DNA of 35,266 bases from Bacillota bacterium. Lineage in GTDB: Bacteria; Bacillota; Clostridia; Peptostreptococcales; Anaerovoracaceae. Position numbers and translations under genes: made by a program. The stretch covers positions 1-35,266 of the forward strand of contig JARBUO010000043.1 in NCBI GenBank assembly GCA_029239605.1. Direction: 5' to 3'. Numbering within the stretch: the stretch's first letter is position 1; the number at the start of each line of letters is the position of its first letter. Under the pieces are notes generated by a model. The model searched no databases, had not been told where the DNA came from, and saw only the letters and a program-made list of their open reading frames with translations. Below, piece after piece: positions 35,060-35,266 of the stretch.

Positions 35060-35249
35060 ACAGACCGGTTTGCCGATTGTAACCTCGTGCGAAATGAAAC
35101 GTCATGCGTTATCTAACTCATTACCAATAAAGCAAACGGCTGTGGTCATAGCCTTTCTTGAAACGTCAAGCGTTAGGAGTGATTGACTAATCCACAGCGT
35201 CTGTAAGAAGTATAGCATTAAGTCCTTGGAGAGGGACAATAAACACTAC
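35060..35249 (-). ncRNA. Predicted IS110 bridge RNA
   Basis: The minus-strand transcript folds into a 5' hairpin (35222-35237) and a three-way junction with no unpaired joints. The outer stem pairs 35199-35204 with 35060-35065 (6 bp), the target-loop stem pairs 35192-35198 with 35139-35145 (7 bp), and the donor-loop stem pairs 35132-35138 with 35066-35073 (7 bp, one bulge). Each loop ends in a CGTT-capped hairpin inside a 17-base repeat (35159-35175 and 35095-35111). The single base difference between the copies is compensated in the pairing base. Donor-loop guides are AGTTAG (35113-35118, matching the right end) and ACGAGG (35083-35088, pairing with the left-end CCTCGT). The ends of the RNA are estimates. 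Confidence 0.75.
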
Positions 35250-35255
35250 TACTTT

Positions 35256-35261
35256 ATAATA
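35256..35261 (-). promoter_or_regulatory. -10 half of a junction-formed bridge-RNA promoter
   Basis: TATTAT on the minus strand at 35256-35261 lies just inside the left end. The right end holds TTGACT (minus strand, 33746-33751). When the two ends join in the circular form, these would be exactly 17 bases apart and make a strong promoter reading into the bridge RNA. Neither half has a good partner in the integrated form. Confidence 0.6.
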
Positions 35262-35266
35262 CGAGG

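Larger units (their letters stand above)
33733..35263 (-). mobile_element. Complete IS110-family insertion sequence (about 1.53 kb)
   Basis: The element contains one transposase, a long non-coding left end (35018-35263) with a bridge-RNA fold, and a short right end (33733-33844). The ends are inferred, not from terminal repeats (IS110 has none), but from a shared CT dinucleotide on the minus strand at 35264-35265 and 33731-33732, and from guide matches in the RNA: AGTTAG near the right end (33734-33739) and CCTCGT at the left end (35261-35266). Both boundaries could be off by a base or two. The element lies about 260 bases upstream of tepA. The window stops one base beyond the left core. Confidence 0.8.

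Overview
The window looks like chromosomal DNA from a low-to-moderate GC, Gram-positive anaerobe of the class Clostridia. The evidence is a SpoIID/LytB-domain protein beside ruvCAB-queA-tgt, an IspH-ribosomal protein S1 fusion, an S-layer (SLH) surface protein, a Gram-positive type of Tad pilus locus without a secretin, tandem Spo0A-like boxes, and consistent AGGAGG-type ribosome binding sites. A member of the Anaerovoracaceae / Family XIII group would fit, but the sequence alone does not prove it. I see no tRNA, rRNA or CRISPR array.

Layout. (1) 1-5700, minus strand: ruvC, ruvA, ruvB, a SpoIID/LytB protein, queA and the start of tgt. This joins Holliday-junction processing to queuosine tRNA modification. 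A LexA-like box lies inside the candidate ruvC promoter. (2) 5857-12441, plus strand: a 2194-residue exported protein with two calcineurin-like phosphoesterase domains, LamG-like and FIVAR-like repeats and three C-terminal SLH domains. (3) 12485-16606, plus strand: argR (with an ARG-box-like operator), recN and a uracil permease, with clear promoters and terminators. (4) 16664-22943, minus strand: ispH-S1 fusion, rarA, a SPOR protein, a small membrane protein, a J-domain protein and a DUF5685-type protein. (5) 23087-23938: two very small genes. One of them, a 55-residue zinc ribbon, has its own promoter, a long AU-rich leader and a terminator.

(6) 23966-32532, minus strand: a Tad (Flp) pilus locus in the order tadZ, tadA, tadB, tadC, flp pilin, tadE, a DUF5702-type pseudopilin, a TadE-like protein with two identical H-C-C-C metal-binding modules, and two overlapping frames that may be one split gene. 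TadC carries an unusual extracellular Ig-like insert. A five-copy 19-bp tandem repeat sits in front of the pilin gene. Two TGTCGAA boxes spaced like Spo0A sites lie at the head of the locus, which suggests that pilus expression is tied to the sporulation/transition-state regulator.

(7) 32654-33469: a ClpP-like TepA peptidase, preceded by three degenerate 36-bp repeats. (8) 33733-35263: a complete IS110-family element. Its transposase is intact, and the 246 bases in front of it fold into a three-way-junction RNA with two guide loops. The donor-loop guides match the two ends of the element, so this is a strong bridge-RNA candidate. A complete promoter would form only when the two ends are joined. 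The window ends one base beyond the inferred left end of the element.
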